DNA from: Microbacterium profundi
GTDB lineage: Bacteria > Actinomycetota > Actinomycetes > Actinomycetales > Microbacteriaceae
Direction of reading: 5' to 3'
DNA: 64,000 bases
Assembly (NCBI RefSeq): GCF_000763375.1
Contig: NZ_JPSY01000001.1
Coordinates: 558,001-622,000, forward strand
Within the stretch, counting starts at the first letter, position 1, and each line of letters begins with the position of its first letter. The notes beneath the pieces are model-generated. The model was not told the origin of the DNA. It ran no database searches and saw nothing but the letters and a program-made list of their open reading frames with translations. The position numbers and the translations under genes are program-made. This document shows positions 1-8,721 of the stretch, piece by piece.

Positions 1-120
1 CAGTGGACCGACGAGGCCTTCAGCGGCGCGATCGTCACCGACGCCTCGGGTTCTGCGACCTTCCGCTTCGACGAGCAGGCCCGCATCGTGGGCATCGAGG
101 CTCCGGGCCTGACCGGCTGA
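1..120 (+). CDS. C-terminal end of an unidentified protein (partial)
   Basis: Frame 1 is open from the window edge to a TGA at 118-120 and gives 39 residues, QWTDEAFSGA through to GLTG. The codon usage is GC-rich and third-position biased like the real genes nearby, so this is probably the 3' end of a gene that starts outside the window. The fragment holds no recognisable motif, so no function is given. Confidence 0.6.
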   Translation, partial: QWTDEAFSGAIVTDASGSATFRFDEQARIVGIEAPGLTG

Positions 121-174
121 TCCTTCTCCAGTTGATCCTTCTCCAAGGGGAACTCGACGGCATAGGCTGACGGC

Positions 175-741
175 ATGAAGAACTGGATCGTCCGCGCCGT
201 CTCGCTGTACGTGTTCAACGTCGTCGTCCTGCTGCTGATCGGCCTGCTCATGTCGAGCGTCAGCGTCGGCTGGAACGCGCTGTGGGCCGCCGTGGTCCTC
301 ACGCTGGCGACGCTCGCGCTCAAGCCGACCCTGCTCCGGGTGTTCCGCGGTGCAGCCTCGAAGTCGGCCGAGACGCGCACGAAGGTCGGCGAGAAGGTCG
401 TCCAGTACGTGCTGGTGTTCATCGTCGAGCTGATCGTCTGGGTGCTGACCGTGTGGCTCAGCGGAGTCGATGTGCGCGGCTGGTTCTGGGGCTACGTGCT
501 TCCCCCGCTGTACCTGCTGATCGCGTGGGTCATCTACGACCTCGTCGATGACCGTATCGAGTCGAGAGCCGGTGCGGTGTTCGACACGGTGCAGTCGAAG
601 GTGAAGGGCGGTCGCGCCTCGACGACCAGATCTGCGGATGCCACGGCATCCGAGCCGCCGAGCGCGGCGACGCGCGCTGCCGGGGACGAACTCGCCGACG
701 GCCTCACCCCGGAGCAGCGCCGGATGCTCGACGAGCTGTAG
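175..741 (+). CDS. small four-helix membrane protein of unknown function
   Basis: A 188-residue protein with four hydrophobic segments at about residues 8-28, 32-50, 75-95 and 100-122. A polar, Ala/Ser/Thr-rich cytoplasmic-looking tail follows and ends in LTPEQRRMLDEL. The overall shape recalls holin-like or YccF-type small membrane proteins of actinobacteria, but I do not recognise the family. There is no good ribosome binding site. Instead TAGGCT at 163-168 sits exactly six bases before the ATG, which suggests a leaderless transcript. It is convergent with folD across a repeat-rich gap. Confidence 0.75.
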   Translation: MKNWIVRAVSLYVFNVVVLLLIGLLMSSVSVGWNALWAAVVLTLATLALKPTLLRVFRGAASKSAETRTKVGEKVVQYVLVFIVELIVWVLTVWLSGVDVRGWFWGYVLPPLYLLIAWVIYDLVDDRIESRAGAVFDTVQSKVKGGRASTTRSADATASEPPSAATRAAGDELADGLTPEQRRMLDEL

Positions 742-905
742 CTTCGACTGCGGCTTCGACTCGCTCCGCTCGCTCAGCCCGTTTCGGCTCAGTCGCTGGC
801 GCTCCCTCGCTCAACGCCCCGATTCCGCACACCCTTCCGGGGTCGTTGAGCGAGCGGAGCGAGACGAAACGCGTTGAGCGAGCGTCAGCGAGTCGAAACG
901 GGCCC
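742..905. repeat. REP-like palindromic repeats between convergent genes
   Basis: This gap holds several versions of a short word in both orientations: GCTCGCTCAGCCCGTTTCG, GTTGAGCGAGCGGAGCGAG and GTTGAGCGAGCGTCAGCGAG, each next to GACGAAACG or GTCGAAACG. The same words recur at 10484-10604, also between convergent genes. They can fold into hairpins and may act as terminators or REP elements. No gene is seen here. Confidence 0.7.
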
Positions 906-1787
906 TCAGCCTGCCGCGCGCTCCGCGGCCTCGACGACGTTCGTCATCAGCAGCGCGACGGTCATCGGCCCCACACCGCCGGGGTTCGGGGAGACGAAGC
1001 CCGCGACCGACGCGACATCAGGATGCACGTCGCCGTAGACCTTCGACTTGCCGGTCTCAGCGTCGTCCTCCCGGGTGACTCCCACATCGAGCACTGCCGC
1101 ACCGGGCTTGACATCCTCTGCCCGGATGAGGTGCTTGACCCCGGCCGCCGCGACGATGACGTCGGCCTCTCGCAGGTACTTCGGCATGTCGACCGTGCCG
1201 GTGTGCGTCAGCGTGACGGTGGCGTTGAGCTCGCGGCGCGTCAGCAGCAGGCCGATCGAGCGGCCGATCGTGACCCCTCGTCCGACGACGACGACATGCT
1301 TGCCCTTCAGGTCGTAGTCATTGCGCAGCAGCAGCTCGATCACACCGCGGGGGGTGCACGGCAGCGGCGTGTGGATCGGCGCGTTGACGTTCAGCACGAG
1401 CCGTCCGAGGTTGGTCGGGTGCAGGCCATCGGCATCCTTCTCGGGGTCGATGCGCTCGAGGATCGCATCCGTGTCGATGTGCTTCGGCAGCGGCAGCTGC
1501 ACGATGTAGCCGTGGCACGTCGGGTCGGCGTTCAGTTCGTCGATCAGCGCTTCGACCTGCTCCTGCGTGGCGTCGGCCGGCAGTTCGCGCTGGATCGAGT
1601 TCATCCCGATCGCCTCGGACTGGCGGTGCTTCATCCCGACGTACAGCTGGGATGCCGGATCCGCGCCGACCAGCACGGTGGCGATGCCCGGGACGATGCC
1701 CCGCGCGCGCAGCGCCGCGACCCGCTCGGTCAGCTCGGTCTTGATCTCCGCGGCTGCGGCCTTGCCGTCCAGGACGACAGCGGTCAC
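906..1787 (-). CDS. folD: bifunctional methylenetetrahydrofolate dehydrogenase/cyclohydrolase FolD
   Basis: FolD interconverts 5,10-methylene-THF, 5,10-methenyl-THF and 10-formyl-THF in the cytoplasm and supplies formyl groups for purines. The 293-residue length is normal. The substrate-site signature [14 protein letters not shown] carries the catalytic lysine (about K53). QLPLPKHID follows at about 98. The NADP fold signature [14 protein letters not shown] and the C-terminal [12 protein letters not shown] are intact. The start codon overlaps the glyA stop by four bases (ATGA type), so the two genes are probably translationally coupled. It therefore lies in the transcript controlled by the ZTP riboswitch upstream of glyA. 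Confidence 0.97.
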   Translation of the reverse strand: MTAVVLDGKAAAAEIKTELTERVAALRARGIVPGIATVLVGADPASQLYVGMKHRQSEAIGMNSIQRELPADATQEQVEALIDELNADPTCHGYIVQLPLPKHIDTDAILERIDPEKDADGLHPTNLGRLVLNVNAPIHTPLPCTPRGVIELLLRNDYDLKGKHVVVVGRGVTIGRSIGLLLTRRELNATVTLTHTGTVDMPKYLREADVIVAAAGVKHLIRAEDVKPGAAVLDVGVTREDDAETGKSKVYGDVHPDVASVAGFVSPNPGGVGPMTVALLMTNVVEAAERAAG

Positions 1788-3058
1788 TGCTGGAGCTCCG
1801 GGTAGAGCGGGAACGCACCGGCGAGCGCGTCGACGCGAGCCTTCAGCGCCGCGACGTCGGCGCCGGGCTGCAGTGCCAGGGCGATGATGTCGGCGACCTC
1901 GGTGAACTCGGCATCGCCGAAGCCGCGCGTCGCGAGGGCCGAGGTGCCGATGCGCAGACCGGAGGTGACCATCGGCGGGCGAGGGTCGTTCGGCACGGCG
2001 TTGCGGTTGACGGTGATGTGGATGTCGTGCAGCAGATCTTCGGCCTGCTTGCCGTCGATCGCGGCATCACGGAGGTCGACGAGCACAAGGTGCACGTCTG
2101 TGCCACCGGAGCGGACCTTGATCTGCGCATCCGCGACGTCCTGCTGGGTGAGGCGGTCGGCGAGGATCGCCGCACCGCTGAGCGTGCGCACCTGACGGTC
2201 CTTGAACTCGGGGGTCGCGGCGAGCTTGAATGCGGTCGCCTTGGCGGCGATCACGTGCATGAGCGGGCCGCCCTGCTGGCCCGGGAAGACGGCGGAGTTG
2301 AGCTTCTTCGCGAGGTCGGCGTCGTTCGTGAGGATGAAGCCGGAGCGCGGACCGCCGATCGTCTTGTGCACTGTCGAGGAGACGACGTGCGCGTGCGGCA
2401 CCGGGTTCGGGTGCACGCCCGCGGCCACGAGGCCTGCGAAGTGCGCCATGTCGACCCAGAGCAGCGCGCCGACCTCGTCGGCGATCTCACGGAACTTCGC
2501 GAAGTCGAGGTGGCGGGGGTACGCCGACCAGCCGGCGACGATGACCTTCGGCTTGTGCTCGATGGCCAGGCGTCGCACTTCGTCCATGTCGACGAGCGAG
2601 GTCTCGGGGTTCACGCCGTAGGCGACGATGTTGTAGAGGCGGCCGGAGAAGTTGATCTTCATGCCGTGCGTGAGATGGCCGCCGTGGTCGAGCGACAGAC
2701 CGAGCAGGGTGTCGCCGGGGCGGGCGATCGCGTGCAGCACGGCCGCGTTGGCTGTCGCACCGGAGTGCGGCTGGACATTGGCGAACTCGGCGCCGAACAG
2801 CGACTTCACGCGCTCGATCGCGAGGGACTCCGCGACGTCGACCTCTTCGCAGCCGCCGTAGTAGCGACGGCCGGGGTAGCCCTCGGCGTACTTGTTCGTG
2901 AGCACCGATCCCTGCGACTGCAGTACGGAGACGGGCACGAAGTTCTCGGATGCGATCATCTCGAGGAAGGTGCGCTGCCGGTTCAGCTCGCGGTCGAGGA
3001 CCTCGGCGATCTCGGGATCCACTTCGGAGAGCGGGGCGTTGAAGTACGGATCGGTCAT
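1784..3058 (-). CDS. glyA: serine hydroxymethyltransferase GlyA
   Basis: GlyA is a PLP enzyme that converts serine plus THF to glycine plus 5,10-methylene-THF, the substrate of the FolD encoded next. The signatures [19 protein letters not shown] and the PLP-lysine loop [13 protein letters not shown] (lysine at about residue 232) are intact. The start was placed at 3058 (protein begins [10 protein letters not shown]) because AGAGGA lies just upstream; an in-frame ATG at 3091 has no such site and would add eleven residues with no family counterpart. The 424-residue length is typical. A ZTP riboswitch fills its leader, which fits feedback from purine and one-carbon stress. Confidence 0.97.
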   Translation of the reverse strand: MTDPYFNAPLSEVDPEIAEVLDRELNRQRTFLEMIASENFVPVSVLQSQGSVLTNKYAEGYPGRRYYGGCEEVDVAESLAIERVKSLFGAEFANVQPHSGATANAAVLHAIARPGDTLLGLSLDHGGHLTHGMKINFSGRLYNIVAYGVNPETSLVDMDEVRRLAIEHKPKVIVAGWSAYPRHLDFAKFREIADEVGALLWVDMAHFAGLVAAGVHPNPVPHAHVVSSTVHKTIGGPRSGFILTNDADLAKKLNSAVFPGQQGGPLMHVIAAKATAFKLAATPEFKDRQVRTLSGAAILADRLTQQDVADAQIKVRSGGTDVHLVLVDLRDAAIDGKQAEDLLHDIHITVNRNAVPNDPRPPMVTSGLRIGTSALATRGFGDAEFTEVADIIALALQPGADVAALKARVDALAGAFPLYPELQQ

Positions 3059-3104
3059 GTCGTCCTCTTTCGTTGCGGAATGAAATGTCATCGGTGGTGG
3101 ATGT

Positions 3105-3185
3105 CATCGGCCCAGGCGCGCGGTCGAATTCCGTAACGGTCGCTCCCCGGTGGTGACCCACCCAGACGCCAGTCGCGACCGTTCG
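3105..3185 (-). promoter_or_regulatory. ZTP (pfl motif) riboswitch in the glyA-folD leader
   Basis: On the minus strand the leader reads GGTCGCGACTGGCG, then a GTGGG/CACCACC hairpin, GGGGAGCGACC, a short linker, and CCGCGCGCCTGGGCC. These match the conserved blocks of the ZTP/pfl class: the CGACUGGCG side of P1, the GGGGAGC block closing P1 with GGUCGC/GCGACC, and the CGCGCCUGGGC domain that forms the pseudoknot. ZTP riboswitches are known in front of glyA, folD and purH. The ATG is about 50 bases downstream of the aptamer. The output mode (terminator or ribosome binding site masking) is not clear by eye. Confidence 0.9.
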
Positions 3186-3191
3186 AGCATA
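3186..3191 (-). promoter_or_regulatory. -10 box of the glyA-folD promoter
   Basis: TATGCT on the minus strand lies 5-7 bases before the first base of the riboswitch aptamer, placing the transcription start at about 3180. No convincing -35 hexamer is seen. The position supports the aptamer being the very 5' end of the transcript. Confidence 0.6.
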
Positions 3192-3261
3192 GCGGAATCC
3201 GGAAGTCTCAGAGTAGCGGGGCGATCTGGCTGCACGGGGTAGTCCGAGGTAGGTTTTGTTC

Positions 3262-4773
3262 ATGGTCCTACCACTCGTTCCGCTGCCCTCGTCCGTCACG
3301 GAATCGCCCGGAACCCTGCCGTTGACGGCGACCACCCGCATCGTGGTCGAGAACGAGGCGGATGCCGCGGCATCCGTTCTCGCCGACGTGATCGCCGAGC
3401 GCACCGGACGGCGCCCCGCCGCCGTCGCGGGAGCCGGACACGATGCGATCGGGCCGGGTGACATCGTGGTGCGCCGCACCGCCCGCGAGGGCGAGCACTA
3501 CTCGCTTCGCATCGGCGATACCGTGCATCTCGAAGGCTCGGACGCAGGACTCTTCTACGCCGCGCAGACTCTGCGGCAGCTCCTCACCTCAGACGGCGAG
3601 GTCTGGACGCTCCCCCGCGTCGAGATCGACGACGCTCCTCGATTCGAGTACCGCGGCGTGATGCTCGACGTCGCCCGCACGTTCTTCGACGTCGACACCG
3701 TCAAGGCGTTCATCGACCGTGCGGCCTCGCTCAAGTTCAACCGACTGCACCTGCACCTCACCGACGACCAGGGCTGGCGGCTCCAGATCGACAGCCGTCC
3801 ACTGCTCACCGAACGCGGCTCGACGACGGCGGTCGCTGCCCGCCCCGGCGGGTTCTACTCGAAGGACGACTTCCGCGAGATCGTGCGATACGCCGCATCG
3901 CGCCACATGGTCGTCGTGCCGGAGATCGACCTGCCCGGGCACACCCACGCGATCGGCCTCGCCTATCCCGACCTCGTCGAGATGCCGGTCATGAACGCTG
4001 GCCTCCTCACACAGGCGCAGTCGCTCGGCGAGGCCCTCCCGGTCGCCGGGGAGCCATATCGCGGCACCGGCGTAGGGCACTCGTCCGTGAAAGTGCACGA
4101 CGATGCGACGTGGGATCTCCTGCGCGATGTGCTCACCGAGCTCGCCGAGCTCACACCAGGACCGTTCCTCCACATCGGCGGCGATGAGTGCCTCGGTACC
4201 GCTCAGGCAGACTTCGATGCGTTCATCGCACGCGTCACCGCACTGACCACCGAACTCGGCAAGACCCCGATCGCGTGGCACGAGGCGGGCTCCGCGCAGG
4301 TCGCAGAGGGAACGATCGGGCAGTACTGGGGCAGCACCACCCCGGCCGGAGCGCACGCCGATCACGCGCGCCGCTTCGCCGGGGGCGGCGGGTCGGTGAT
4401 CATGTCGCCGTCGAACACCGCGTATCTCGACCAGAAGTACGACGCCGCTTTCCCGCTCGGCCTCGAATGGGCTGCGCTGATCGATCTGCAGACGGCGTAC
4501 GAGTGGGAGCCGACAACCATCGTCGACGCACTGCCCGCCGAGGCGATCCTCGGCGTCGAGGGTCCGCTGTGGTCCGAGACCATCGAGACGCTGGATGACA
4601 TCGACCAGCTGATCTTCCCGCGCGTCGCGGCGATCGCAGAAGTCGCGTGGTCGCCGGTCGAGAAACGCGAGTGGACGTCGTTCCGAGACCGCGTCGGACT
4701 TCTCGGAGCCGTGTGGGATGCCGCAGGATGGGGTGGCCACCGTCCCACCGAGATCGCCTGGAGCACCCGATGA
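3262..4773 (+). CDS. beta-N-acetylhexosaminidase, glycoside hydrolase family 20
   Basis: A 503-residue GH20 enzyme expected to remove terminal GlcNAc/GalNAc from chitin oligosaccharides or other glycans by substrate-assisted catalysis. Residues 1-115 form the N-terminal GH20b-type alpha/beta domain. The catalytic barrel starts at RGVMLDVARTFFD and contains LHLHLTDDQGWR, the PEIDLPGHTHA loop and HIGGDE, with the Asp-Glu catalytic pair at about D308-E309. No signal peptide is visible, so it is probably cytoplasmic and acts on imported oligosaccharides. The ATG at 3262 follows GAGGTAGG; a TTG two codons earlier is less likely. It overlaps nagA by four bases and forms an operon with it. Confidence 0.93.
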   Translation: MVLPLVPLPSSVTESPGTLPLTATTRIVVENEADAAASVLADVIAERTGRRPAAVAGAGHDAIGPGDIVVRRTAREGEHYSLRIGDTVHLEGSDAGLFYAAQTLRQLLTSDGEVWTLPRVEIDDAPRFEYRGVMLDVARTFFDVDTVKAFIDRAASLKFNRLHLHLTDDQGWRLQIDSRPLLTERGSTTAVAARPGGFYSKDDFREIVRYAASRHMVVVPEIDLPGHTHAIGLAYPDLVEMPVMNAGLLTQAQSLGEALPVAGEPYRGTGVGHSSVKVHDDATWDLLRDVLTELAELTPGPFLHIGGDECLGTAQADFDAFIARVTALTTELGKTPIAWHEAGSAQVAEGTIGQYWGSTTPAGAHADHARRFAGGGGSVIMSPSNTAYLDQKYDAAFPLGLEWAALIDLQTAYEWEPTTIVDALPAEAILGVEGPLWSETIETLDDIDQLIFPRVAAIAEVAWSPVEKREWTSFRDRVGLLGAVWDAAGWGGHRPTEIAWSTR

Positions 4774-5918
4774 CCACGACGCTGATCCACTCCGTCCGCC
4801 TGATCACCGACGGCACCGAGACCCCTGACGCCTGGGTGAGGTTCGAAGACGGCCGCGTGGCGGCGACCGGCATCGGCGCCGATTGGACGGACGCCGACAC
4901 CGTGATCGACGCGATCGCCGTCGCGGGTGCGGGAGCCATCCTCACACCGGGGTTCATCGACATCCACGGTCACGGCGGCGCAGGGGCATCGTTCGACGAC
5001 GGCGTCGACGCCATCCGCACCGCGCGCGAATTGCACCGCTCCCACGGCACGACGCGTGCGGTCATCTCGCTCGTGACCGCTCCGCTCGACGATCTCGCGC
5101 GTCGCGTCGGCGAGATCGCCGAGCTCGTGACGACGGATGCCGACATCCTCGGCTCGCACCTGGAGGGTCCGTTCCTCGACCCCGGCCATCACGGCGCCCA
5201 CGAGCCTTCGCTGCTGCGCGAGCCGGCAGCGGCCGATGTGCAGCGCCTGCTCGAGGCGGGCCGTGGCACAGTGCGCCAGGTGACGATCGCGCCGGAGCTT
5301 CCCGGAGGCCTCGAGGCGATACGCATCATCGTGGCGGCCGGCTCCGCAGCGGCCGTCGGCCACACCGACGCGGATGCCGCGACCGCCGTCGCCGCGTTCG
5401 AGGCCGGGGCGACGATCCTCACGCATGCGTTCAACGCGATGCCGGGCATCCATCACCGTGCACCGGGTCCGGTGCTCGCCGCAGCGGCCGACCACCGTGT
5501 CGTGCTCGAAGCCATCGCCGACAACGTGCACCTCGACCCGCACGTGCTCAAGCTGCTCTTCGATGCGGCTCCCGGTAGCGTCGCCCTGGTGACGGATGCG
5601 ATGGCTGCAGCCGGCAGCGCAGACGGCGGCTACGACCTGGGTGCGGTCAAGGTGACCGTCGCCGACGGCATCGCCCGCGCCGACGACACCGGATCGATCG
5701 CGGGGTCGACGCTCACTCAGGATGTCGCGCTGCGGCGTGCCGTCGAGGCCGGGGTTTCGCTTGCGGAGGCCGTGCGCGCACTCACGCAGACCCCGGCGGC
5801 AGCGATCGGCCTCGACGCCCAGCTCGGTCAACTCACGCCAGGGCGCATCGGGGACGCGGTTCTGCTGAATGCGCGGCTTCAGGTGAAGCACGTGCAGACC
5901 GGTGCTGCGCTGGTCTGA
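4770..5918 (+). CDS. nagA: N-acetylglucosamine-6-phosphate deacetylase NagA
   Basis: NagA converts GlcNAc-6-P to GlcN-6-P and acetate. It is a 382-residue amidohydrolase with the metal-binding HGHGG at about 66, the SHLEGPFL metal Glu at about 131, GHTDAD and THAFNAMPG histidines in the middle, and the catalytic Asp in VTDAM. The ATG is contained in the stop of the upstream hexosaminidase (ATGA), so the pair is translationally coupled and hydrolysis is linked to deacetylation. The nagB gene for the next step is 5 kb away on the other strand, next to a ROK kinase. Confidence 0.95.
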   Translation: MTTTLIHSVRLITDGTETPDAWVRFEDGRVAATGIGADWTDADTVIDAIAVAGAGAILTPGFIDIHGHGGAGASFDDGVDAIRTARELHRSHGTTRAVISLVTAPLDDLARRVGEIAELVTTDADILGSHLEGPFLDPGHHGAHEPSLLREPAAADVQRLLEAGRGTVRQVTIAPELPGGLEAIRIIVAAGSAAAVGHTDADAATAVAAFEAGATILTHAFNAMPGIHHRAPGPVLAAAADHRVVLEAIADNVHLDPHVLKLLFDAAPGSVALVTDAMAAAGSADGGYDLGAVKVTVADGIARADDTGSIAGSTLTQDVALRRAVEAGVSLAEAVRALTQTPAAAIGLDAQLGQLTPGRIGDAVLLNARLQVKHVQTGAALV

Positions 5919-6279
5919 GGAGATGAGGTGGGAGGCCGCCGCTCCCCGCCGACGGCCTCTCTCCCTCTGTTGCGAGCGAGTGGCCCGGAACTCCTCCCCC
6001 GAGGATCCGGACCACTCGACCAGTGCAAAGCCCCGCACTGGCGCCCGAACTCCGCCCCCCGGTGGAGTCCTGATGGCTGTCTCTATCTGATGAGACGACG
6101 ACCGGGCCGATTCATCACGCGAGTGCGGGAAAGAACTTTTTGAGAGTTGACTCCGAGTTGTCCACAGGGCTGGCCCCGCTGGGAGTTTCGAGGGAGAATA
6201 GTCCGGGCGCGTGAGGACCGACCGGATCACGCGTCTCTTCATGTGAGGGTCAACCGGCCCTCACAACAGATGGAAGCCA
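5919..6279. other. 361-bp gap upstream of the sigma-factor gene
   Basis: No convincing gene lies here. A weak hairpin (GAGGCCG at 5932-5938 with CGGCCTC at 5953-5959) follows nagA and may end its transcript. The second half, 6120-6200, is AT-richer than the surroundings and probably holds the promoter of the sigma gene, but no clear -35/-10 pair stands out. Confidence 0.5.
6242..6265. promoter_or_regulatory. perfect inverted repeat ahead of the sigma-factor gene
   Basis: TGTGAGGG (6242-6249) and CCCTCACA (6258-6265) are perfect 8-bp inverted arms eight bases apart, ending 14 bases before the GTG start at 6280. It may be an operator or an mRNA hairpin just before the GGAAG ribosome binding site. 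Confidence 0.5.
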
Positions 6280-8340
6280 GTGCAGAACCACGACCACACC
6301 GCAGAAGGCGCATCAGCCGATGCCGATCTGATCCTGCGCACCCGCTCGGGCGACGCGGACGCATTCGGAGAACTCTGGCAACGGCACTATCCGTCTGGGA
6401 TGTCGGTCGCCCGTTCGATCACGTCGAGCATCGATCCCGACGACCTGGTGCAAGAGGCGTACGCACGCATCTACCAGGCGATCATCAAGGGTGGCGGCCC
6501 GAACGGGTCCTTCCGCGCCTATCTGTTCACCAGCATCCGCAATACCGCCGCTGCCTGGGGGCGATCGCGTCGCGAGACCGCGATGGACGAGCTCGAGACC
6601 GTCGCCGATCCGAACAGCACCGATCAGGCAGCCGATGAGGCGCTCGATCGCAGCCTGACGGCACAGGCGTTCCGGGGCCTGCCCACGCGGTGGCAGGAAG
6701 TGCTCTGGTACATCGAGATCGAGCAGATGAAGCCGGCCGAGGTCGCCCCCCTGCTCGGCATGAGGGCCGGAGCCGTCTCGCAACTCGCCTTCCGCGCTCG
6801 AGAGGGCCTGCGCGAGGCATGGATCCAGGCGCATCTCCGCAGCGCCGAGCCCGGCTCGCCGTGCCAGTGGACCATCGAGCACGTCGGCGCCTACTCACGA
6901 GGAAACCTCAGCTCACGCGACCAGAAGCGGCTCGAGCAGCACATCGAGGACTGCGCTCGTTGCACGATCGTCGTCGCAGAGGCGAAGGATGTCTCCAACC
7001 GTCTCGCGCTCGTGCTGCTCCCGCTCGTTCTCGGCATCTCCGGCGCTGCCGGGTACACCGCGACGCTGCAGGCGGGTGGAGCTCCCGTGGTCGCACTGGC
7101 AGCGATGCCGTCCAGCGTCATCGACGGCGGAGTCGTCGTCGGTGGTGCGGGAACCAGCGGCGCCCCGGGTGCTCCCGCAGGAAGCGGCGGCACCGGCAAC
7201 GGCGCGGTCGGTGGTAGCGGCGCAACCGGCAGCTCTGCGACCGGAGCCGTGACCGGCATCGGCGCTCTCGTCGGCGCCGGCTCTGCTGCGCTGGTCGTCG
7301 CGGGTGTCGTGGCTGCGGCGACGATCGTGCCCGGCCTGCTCGAAGCGAGCCCGGTGACGTCGATGCCCAGCGCGAGCGAAGCCGGCGACTCATCGATCTC
7401 CACCGAACTCGAACCCGGCAGCGAGATGAACGACGAGAAGTTCATCCTCGAGATCCCCGAGAAGAAGCCGAAGAAGCCCGACGACGTCGATCAGGCGCCC
7501 GAGGTCAAGAAGCCGGTGAACGACAGTGCGCCGACCGTCGAAGCCGCACCTCCGGCGGCGCCCGTGGCGCCGGCGGTTCCTGGTGACGGCAGCGGCGGAG
7601 ACGGCGATGAGGGGACGACCGAACCGGTCGACCCGGTGGATCGGGGCGATGGCGGAAATCCCGACCCGGGCAACGGCGGAGACGATGGCGATCCCGATCC
7701 GACGGACCCGCCACCTGCAGTGCTGCCGGAGGGCACGCCTACTGTGAGTTCCGCGACAGCGACGTGTGTTCCGAGTGACGGTCTACTCGATAAGACGGTA
7801 GTGACTGTCGCACTTTCGGGCGCACCAAACGCGAGCGTCAAGGTAAATATGGTCGCGCTCGAAACCGACGTGTTTGAAACAGAACTCGGCGTCGATGGCG
7901 TCGGTTCCATTGAGCTCAGCCCGACGGCTTTGCAGCTCCTCGGTAGCGTGACGGTCAGCTACATCGCGGGCGACCAAGAAGGTCCGAGTAGCGACAGCAC
8001 ACGGTTCTCCGACCTCATCGACATCGGCCAATGCCTCCCTGGGCACGCGGACGCCGAACCTGGCGTCACCACAGAACTTGGGTCGGCCGAATCTGCCCCA
8101 GCTGCGGCTGAGGAGCCACTCCCAGCACAGGACTCACTCACCGAGCCCGTCGCAGATACGCCCGCGCCTGAAGCCGGTGCAGCAGCTGAAACATCCGCTG
8201 CCGAGGAGCCCGTAGCCGTCGAAGAATCCGCAGCCGCCGAAGAATCTGCGGTCGCCGAAGCGCCCGTCACGGCCAACGAAACAGCCACGGCCATCGTCGC
8301 CGCCCCAGCCCCGGCCGAGGACGCTGCCCCCGCCGAATAG
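6280..8340 (+). CDS. ECF sigma factor fused to zinc-finger anti-sigma module, two membrane segments and exported tail
   Basis: A 686-residue one-polypeptide signalling protein. Residues 20-100 are sigma region 2 (DADLILRTRSGDADAF, DPDDLVQEAYARIY). Residues 130-185 are region 4 (LPTRWQEVLWY through LGMRAGAVSQLAFRAREGLR). Residues 197-235 form a zf-HC2 zinc finger with HIEDCARC (H221, C225, C228; possibly H201). Hydrophobic stretches at 242-262 and 325-354 can span the membrane with a Gly-rich linker between. Residues 355-490 are Pro/Asp/Gly-rich, 490-590 look like a beta-sandwich domain with two cysteines, and the tail is Ala/Glu/Pro repeats. Zinc-finger anti-sigma domains normally sit on a separate protein. 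The GTG start follows GGAAG. The outside signal and target genes are unknown. Confidence 0.85.
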   Translation: MQNHDHTAEGASADADLILRTRSGDADAFGELWQRHYPSGMSVARSITSSIDPDDLVQEAYARIYQAIIKGGGPNGSFRAYLFTSIRNTAAAWGRSRRETAMDELETVADPNSTDQAADEALDRSLTAQAFRGLPTRWQEVLWYIEIEQMKPAEVAPLLGMRAGAVSQLAFRAREGLREAWIQAHLRSAEPGSPCQWTIEHVGAYSRGNLSSRDQKRLEQHIEDCARCTIVVAEAKDVSNRLALVLLPLVLGISGAAGYTATLQAGGAPVVALAAMPSSVIDGGVVVGGAGTSGAPGAPAGSGGTGNGAVGGSGATGSSATGAVTGIGALVGAGSAALVVAGVVAAATIVPGLLEASPVTSMPSASEAGDSSISTELEPGSEMNDEKFILEIPEKKPKKPDDVDQAPEVKKPVNDSAPTVEAAPPAAPVAPAVPGDGSGGDGDEGTTEPVDPVDRGDGGNPDPGNGGDDGDPDPTDPPPAVLPEGTPTVSSATATCVPSDGLLDKTVVTVALSGAPNASVKVNMVALETDVFETELGVDGVGSIELSPTALQLLGSVTVSYIAGDQEGPSSDSTRFSDLIDIGQCLPGHADAEPGVTTELGSAESAPAAAEEPLPAQDSLTEPVADTPAPEAGAAAETSAAEEPVAVEESAAAEESAVAEAPVTANETATAIVAAPAPAEDAAPAE

Positions 8341-8349
8341 ACTGGGAGC

Positions 8350-8721
8350 ATGCCCGAAACCCCCGACGCAGTCCCCGGTGTCAACCGCCCGAACATCACC
8401 CCGCTCGACATCATCCGGGCCGTCATCCTCGTCGTAGCGATCGCCTCGGTCGCGCTCTGGGGCTTCGCGATGTGGACGTTCCCGTGGAACATCGTCCTGG
8501 GCATCGGCTCACCGCTGCTGGTGCTCCTGGTGTGGGCGCTCTTCCTCTCTCCGCGCCCGGTGCTGACTCTGCACCCGTTCGTGCGTGCCGCCGTCGAACT
8601 GCTGATCTACGTGGGTGTGACGCTGGCCTGGTGGTCGATGGATCAGGCCTGGGTCGGACTCGGCTTCGCCGTCGTCGCCGTCACCTCCGGGCTCTTCGCC
8701 GGTCGGAGAGACTTGCGATGA
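8350..8721 (+). CDS. YrdB-like membrane protein (DUF2568 type)
   Basis: A 123-residue protein with four hydrophobic helices at about 19-37, 42-62, 74-90 and 97-113. The FRAAVELLIYVG-like motif (here FVRAAVELLIYVG) is typical of the YrdB/DUF2568 family, whose function is unknown. It starts nine bases after the sigma-gene stop; the stop codon TAG begins TAGACT, followed by six bases and the ATG, so it could be leaderless or coupled to the sigma gene. It overlaps the next gene by four bases. Confidence 0.75.
   Translation: MPETPDAVPGVNRPNITPLDIIRAVILVVAIASVALWGFAMWTFPWNIVLGIGSPLLVLLVWALFLSPRPVLTLHPFVRAAVELLIYVGVTLAWWSMDQAWVGLGFAVVAVTSGLFAGRRDLR

Noticed and set aside
3105..3185. THF riboswitch as the glyA leader element
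   Set aside because: The conserved blocks are those of the ZTP/pfl class; THF aptamer features are absent.
6147..6152. TTGACT as a -35 box for the sigma gene
   Set aside because: No -10-like hexamer lies 15-19 bp downstream.
4362..6242. Minus-strand frame of 626 codons across hexosaminidase and nagA
   Set aside because: Overlaps two certain genes, is Arg-rich and has no recognisable domain.
5919..6279. Small genes upstream of the sigma fusion
   Set aside because: Frames at 5902-6143 have no ribosome binding site, mixed codon use and no conserved features.
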